Below, piece after piece: positions 60,315-64,000 of a stretch of DNA of 64,000 nucleotides. Position numbers and translations under genes: made by a program. Below the pieces are notes generated by a model that searched no databases, was not told the DNA's origin, and saw only the letters and a program-made list of their open reading frames with translations. The DNA is from Anaeromyxobacter oryzae (lineage in GTDB: Bacteria; Myxococcota; Myxococcia; Myxococcales; Anaeromyxobacteraceae). Numbering within the stretch: position 1 is the first letter of the stretch; each line of letters begins with the position of its first letter. The stretch lies in contig NZ_AP025591.1 of NCBI RefSeq assembly GCF_023169945.1, forward strand, positions 248,001 to 312,000, given 5' to 3'.

Positions 60315-60426
60315 CGCTCGGTCGAATTTCGGGCCCGATCCCTGCCTGGGGACCTCCACCCGTCGGTGCTGCAACTATCCGTGTCCTGACGGCAGTGGCC
60401 GTCGGCTCCCGCACCGGAGGCTCCTC

Positions 60427-60951
60427 ATGCGCGTACTCCCCTTCGCGTGCGCCGCGGGGCTCTGCGCGGTCGCGCTCGCCCGCGCCGTCGAGCCGGCGCC
60501 GCACGATGCGCGCGCCGGCGAGCGGCTCTTCGTCGGCGAGGCCCGGCTCCAGAACGGCGGCGCTCCATGCCTCGCCTGCCACGCCATCGCGGGACACGGC
60601 CTCGCATGGTCGGCGAGCTTCGGCCCCGACCTCTCCGACGTCCGCGCCTCCTACGACGCGGGTGCGCTCGACGCGCTCCTCGCCGACGTGCAGCTCCCCA
60701 GCATGGAGCCGGTCTACCGCGGGCACGCCCTCACGCCGGAGGAGCGCGCCCACGTCACCGCGTTCCTGCTCGAGCCACGGGCGGTGCCGCCCGAGGCCGG
60801 CTCGCAGGGGCGGCTCGCGCTCCTGGCCGGCGCGGTGGCCCTCGCGCTGCTCGGCCTCTTCCTCCTCGTCTCGCGGCGGCGCATGCCGCCGGTGCGGGCC
60901 GCGCTCCGCGCCCGCCTCGCCCGCGCACCAGGAAAGGCAGGGTCGCGATGA
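60427..60951 (+). CDS. Membrane-tethered c-type cytochrome of the nar operon
   Basis: 174 aa. Signal peptide (1-20, MRVLPFACAAGLCAVALARA), a single haem site CLACH (48-52), likely axial Met93 in PSMEPV, and a C-terminal transmembrane helix (about 130-148) with a basic tail on the cytoplasmic side. The haem domain therefore faces the periplasm. The stop overlaps the narG start (ATGA), so it is co-translated with the nitrate reductase. It likely passes electrons to or from the membrane subunit, as diheme NarC does in Thermus, though this is a mono-haem protein. GGAGG lies before the ATG. Confidence 0.88.
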   Translation: MRVLPFACAAGLCAVALARAVEPAPHDARAGERLFVGEARLQNGGAPCLACHAIAGHGLAWSASFGPDLSDVRASYDAGALDALLADVQLPSMEPVYRGHALTPEERAHVTAFLLEPRAVPPEAGSQGRLALLAGAVALALLGLFLLVSRRRMPPVRAALRARLARAPGKAGSR

Positions 60952-63900
60952 GCTTCCTCCGGGACATCCTCGACCCGGCCTCCCGCCGATGGGAACGCGC
61001 GTGGCGCGAGCGCCACCAGCACGACCGCACCGTCCGCTCCACGCACGGGGTGAACTGCACCGGCAGCTGCTCGCGGAACGTCCACGTGAAGGAGGGCATT
61101 GTCGCCTGGGAGTCGCAGGCGACCGACTACCCGCTGCTCGAGGGTGTGCCGCCGTACGAGCCGCGCGGCTGCCAGCGCGGCGCGTGCTACTCCACGTACC
61201 TGTACGCGCCGCTCCGCTTGAAGTTCCCGTACGTCCGCGGCGCACTCCTCGACGCGTGGCGCGCCGCGAAGGCGGAGAAGGGAGACCCCGTCGAGGCGTG
61301 GGCGTCGATCGTCGACGACCCCGAGCGCCGCCGCGTCCACCAGGCCGCCCGCGGGCGCGGCGGCTTCCGCCGCGCGAGCTGGGAAGAGGCCCTCGAGCTC
61401 GTCGCCGCGTCGATCGTCCACACCGTGCGGCGCTGGGGGCCGGACCGGGTGGCCGGCTTCTCGCCGATCCCCGCGATGTCGATGGTGTCGTTCGCGGCGG
61501 GCTCGCGGTTCCTGCAGCTCCTCGGCGGCGTCAACCTGTCGTTCTACGACTGGTACTGCGACCTGCCGAACGCGTCGCCCGAGGTGTTCGGCGAGCAGAC
61601 CGACGTCGCCGAGAGCGCGGACTGGTTCAACTCCAAGTACGTGCTGGTGCTCGGCGCGAACCTGGCCGTGACCCGCACGCCCGACGCGCACTTCCTCTCC
61701 GAGGCACGGTACGACGGGACGAAGGTCGTCGTCGTCTCGCCGGACTTCAACGCGACCTGCCGGCACGCCGACTGGTGGATCCCCGCGCACGCCGGCCAGG
61801 ACGGCGCGCTGCTCCTCGCGGTGAGCCACGTGCTCCTCTCGGAGTTCCACGCCGCGCGCGAGGTGCCCCTCTTCCGCGACTTCCTCGCGGAGAACACCGA
61901 CGCGCCGTTCCTCGTCGCGCTCGAGCCCGGCCCCGGCGGCGCCGCGCCCCCGGGCCGGCTCCTCCGCGCGAGCGCCCTCGCCCGCTACGCGACCACCGAG
62001 CACGGCGACTTCAAGTTCGTGGTCTGGGACCGCGGCGCGGACGCGCCCCGGATGCCGCAGGGCAGCCTCGGCTTCCGGTGGCAGGCGCGGAAGGGCCAGT
62101 GGAACCTCCACCTGAAGGACGGCGAGACGGGCGCCCGCATCGCGCCCGTGCTCTCGTTCCTGGAGCGGCACGACGCGGTCCTGCAGGTCGAGCTCCCGGA
62201 CTTCGCGGGCGGCCGCACCTGGCGCCGGGGCGTGCCCGTCCGCTGGGTGGAGACGGACCGCGGCCGCGTGGCGGTGGCGACCGTCCTCGACCTGCTCATG
62301 GCCCAGCACGGCGTCGGGCGCGGCCTCGCCGGCGAGTACCCGGCGAGCTACGACGACGCCGACGCGCCGTTCACCCCCGCGTGGCAGGAGCGCTACACCG
62401 GCGTGCACCGCGACGTGGCGATCCGGCTCGCCCGCGAGTGGGCCGGGACCGCCGAGCGGACCGGAGGCCGGTGCTCGATCGTCATCGGCGCCGGCGTGAA
62501 CCACTGGTACCACGCCGACCTCGCCTACCGCGCCGCGCTCACGAACCTGATGCTCGTCGGCGCCGTGGGCCGGAACGGCGCTGGCCTCAACCACTACGTG
62601 GGCCAGGAGAAGCTCGCGCCCGTCGCGCCCTGGTCGCAGATCGCGGGCGCCCTGGACTGGGCGCGCCCGCCGCGGTTCCAGAACGCGCCCTCCTTCCACT
62701 ACGTCCACTCGGATCAGTGGCGGTACGAGCGCGCCGAGCACGAGCGGCGCCTCGACCCGGCGTCGCGCGGCGGGGCCGACCACACGCTCGACCACCAGAT
62801 CACCGCGGTCCGCCGCGGGTGGCTCCCGTTCTTCCCGCAGTTCGACCGGAGCCCGCTCGAGGTCGCGCGCGACGCCCGCGCCGCGGGAGCGGCGAGCGCG
62901 AAAGAGATCGTGGACCACGTCGTCGCCGCGCTGAAGGAGGGGACCCTCCGTCTCGCGGTCGAGGACCCGGACGCTCCGGCGGCCTGGCCGCGGGTGTTCC
63001 TCGTCTGGCGCGGCAACGCGCTCTCCTCGAGCGCCAAGGGACACGAGTACTTCCTGCGTCACTACCTCGGGACCCCCGCCCTGTCGGTCGCGGAGGACGC
63101 GGCCGCGTCCGGCGGCGCGCGCGACGTCACCGTGCGCGACGCGCCGGAGGGCAAGCTCGACCTCGTGGTGGACCTCGACTTCCGGATGACCACGACCGGC
63201 CTCCTGTCGGACGTGGTCCTCCCCGCCGCCACGTCCTACGAGAAGGACGACCTCTCCACGACGGACCTGCACTCGTTCATCCACCCGATGCAGGCGGCGG
63301 TGCCGCCCTGCTGGGAGGCGCGGAGCGACTTCGACGCGTTCGCGGCGCTCGCCGAGAAGGTGAGCGCGCTCGCGGCGGTGCACCTCCCGGACCCGGTGGA
63401 GGACGTCGTCGCGACGGCGATCCAGCACGACACGCCGGGCGAGATGGGCGATCCGGAGGCCGGCGACTGGACGACCGGGGCGTGCGCTCCGGAACCCGGG
63501 AGGACGATGCCGGGCCTCGCCGTCGTGACGCGCGACTACGCCGGCCTGGGCCGGCGGTTCCGCGCGCTCGGGCCCCTCGCCCGCGAGCTGGGCATCGGCG
63601 CGCACGGGATCTCCTGGCCGATCGCCGACGTCTGGGACGCGCTCGCCCGCGAGCGGCCCGGCGAGGCCATCGAGGGCCGCGTCCACCCGTCGCTCGCGAC
63701 CGCGCGCGACGTCGCGGAGGTCATCCTCCGGCTCGCGCCGGAGACGAACGGGGAGATGGGCCACCGCGCCTTCGAGGCCGAGGAGCGGAAGACGGGCGTG
63801 CCGCTCGCCGATCTCGCCGCGCCCACCCGCGGGGTCCGCATGACGTTCGACGACCTCGCCGCGCAGCCGCGGCGCGTCCTTCCGAGCCCGTGCTGGACCG

Positions 63901-64000
63901 GCGATCCCAGCGGCGGCCGCCCGTACTCCGCCTATGTCCTGAACGTCGAGCGGCGGGTGCCGTGGCGCACCCTCACCGGCCGGGCCCACCTCTACCTCGA
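60948..64000 (+). CDS. narG: Respiratory nitrate reductase alpha subunit, 5' part (runs off window)
   Basis: 1017 codons visible of about 1200-1250; no stop before the right edge. Molybdenum bis-MGD subunit reducing nitrate to nitrite. The FS0 [4Fe-4S] ligands are His33, Cys37, Cys41 (STHGVNCTGSC) and Cys75 (RGCQRGACYS). The molybdenum-site segment FYDWYCDLPNASP (200-212) contains the ligand Asp. GEQTDVAESADWFNSKYVL and TRTPDAHFLSEARY are classic NarG. There is no strong twin-Arg signal, in line with the cytoplasmic NarGHI type. narH, narJ and narI are expected beyond the edge. Confidence 0.95.
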   Translation, partial: MSFLRDILDPASRRWERAWRERHQHDRTVRSTHGVNCTGSCSRNVHVKEGIVAWESQATDYPLLEGVPPYEPRGCQRGACYSTYLYAPLRLKFPYVRGALLDAWRAAKAEKGDPVEAWASIVDDPERRRVHQAARGRGGFRRASWEEALELVAASIVHTVRRWGPDRVAGFSPIPAMSMVSFAAGSRFLQLLGGVNLSFYDWYCDLPNASPEVFGEQTDVAESADWFNSKYVLVLGANLAVTRTPDAHFLSEARYDGTKVVVVSPDFNATCRHADWWIPAHAGQDGALLLAVSHVLLSEFHAAREVPLFRDFLAENTDAPFLVALEPGPGGAAPPGRLLRASALARYATTEHGDFKFVVWDRGADAPRMPQGSLGFRWQARKGQWNLHLKDGETGARIAPVLSFLERHDAVLQVELPDFAGGRTWRRGVPVRWVETDRGRVAVATVLDLLMAQHGVGRGLAGEYPASYDDADAPFTPAWQERYTGVHRDVAIRLAREWAGTAERTGGRCSIVIGAGVNHWYHADLAYRAALTNLMLVGAVGRNGAGLNHYVGQEKLAPVAPWSQIAGALDWARPPRFQNAPSFHYVHSDQWRYERAEHERRLDPASRGGADHTLDHQITAVRRGWLPFFPQFDRSPLEVARDARAAGAASAKEIVDHVVAALKEGTLRLAVEDPDAPAAWPRVFLVWRGNALSSSAKGHEYFLRHYLGTPALSVAEDAAASGGARDVTVRDAPEGKLDLVVDLDFRMTTTGLLSDVVLPAATSYEKDDLSTTDLHSFIHPMQAAVPPCWEARSDFDAFAALAEKVSALAAVHLPDPVEDVVATAIQHDTPGEMGDPEAGDWTTGACAPEPGRTMPGLAVVTRDYAGLGRRFRALGPLARELGIGAHGISWPIADVWDALARERPGEAIEGRVHPSLATARDVAEVILRLAPETNGEMGHRAFEAEERKTGVPLADLAAPTRGVRMTFDDLAAQPRRVLPSPCWTGDPSGGRPYSAYVLNVERRVPWRTLTGRAHLYL

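Noticed and set aside
60714..63989. 1091-codon minus-strand frame at the right edge
   Set aside because: Shadow of narG, whose plus-strand frame shows conserved iron-sulfur and molybdenum motifs.
1..64000. tRNA, rRNA, CRISPR arrays, integrases or phage genes
   Set aside because: None was recognised on reading both strands; a tRNA scan would be needed to exclude a tRNA firmly.

Overview
The window is about 64 kb of very GC-rich DNA (well over 70% G+C by eye), densely packed with genes that start on ATG, GTG or TTG and often overlap by ATGA. Gene content fits a Gram-negative, respiratory deltaproteobacterium/myxobacterium, most like Anaeromyxobacter: lipoproteins with lipoboxes, two RND efflux systems, a TonB-like protein, a membrane-tethered c-type cytochrome directly in front of narG, Pta-AckA, a short-type alpha-glucan phosphorylase and many small one-component regulators. 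This taxonomic call is an inference from composition and gene content. No phage, plasmid, CRISPR, rRNA or tRNA was recognised, and no intact insertion sequence.

Layout. 1-3.4 kb: the 3' part of a fibronectin type III repeat protein. 3.5-13 kb: metabolic and housekeeping singletons (VOC-HAD fusion, secreted zinc phospholipase C-like protein, nitronate monooxygenase, AlkB-like oxygenase, polytopic membrane protein, DJ-1/PfpI protein, GlgP). 13-20 kb: a Gln-rich lipoprotein, a pectinacetylesterase-like lipoprotein, an orphan Imm8-like immunity protein, acetoacetate decarboxylase-family protein, TonB-like protein, DUF309 protein and a SerA-like dehydrogenase. 20-25 kb: ECF sigma factor, a HipA-like kinase/DUF3037 pair with overlapping frames, a single-domain response regulator, zinc alcohol dehydrogenase and an SDR with an altered catalytic residue. 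25-31 kb: two MFS transporters, a TetR gene with a palindromic operator, DUF6448 protein, hemerythrin-like protein and a free-standing Cache sensor protein.

31.4-36.4 kb is a sugar module: zinc alcohol dehydrogenase, then rbsD-rbsA-rbsC-rbsB with tight overlaps and a terminator hairpin. No ribokinase or LacI regulator is present, so the substrate is open. 38.9-42.3 kb is ackA-pta (acetate/acetyl-CoA interconversion). 43.6-50.8 kb is a MarR-adaptor-RND-TolC efflux operon with a promoter and an inverted repeat in front of marR, followed by a paralogue of the 13-kb Gln-rich lipoprotein. 50.9-55.2 kb is a second adaptor-RND pair without its own TolC. 55-60 kb carries a purple-acid-phosphatase-like lipoprotein, DUF6064 membrane protein, putative outer-membrane barrel, aldo/keto reductase, a Cys-rich mini-protein and a DUF3014 protein.

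The right edge is the start of a nitrate reductase operon: a perfect FNR-type box, a c-type cytochrome, and narG running off the window. The items most worth following are the HipA-like/DUF3037 pair, the orphan Imm8-like gene, the two paralogous Gln-rich lipoproteins, the SDR with Tyr changed to His, the strict two-module FN3 super-repeat, and the cytochrome-narG operon under an FNR box.
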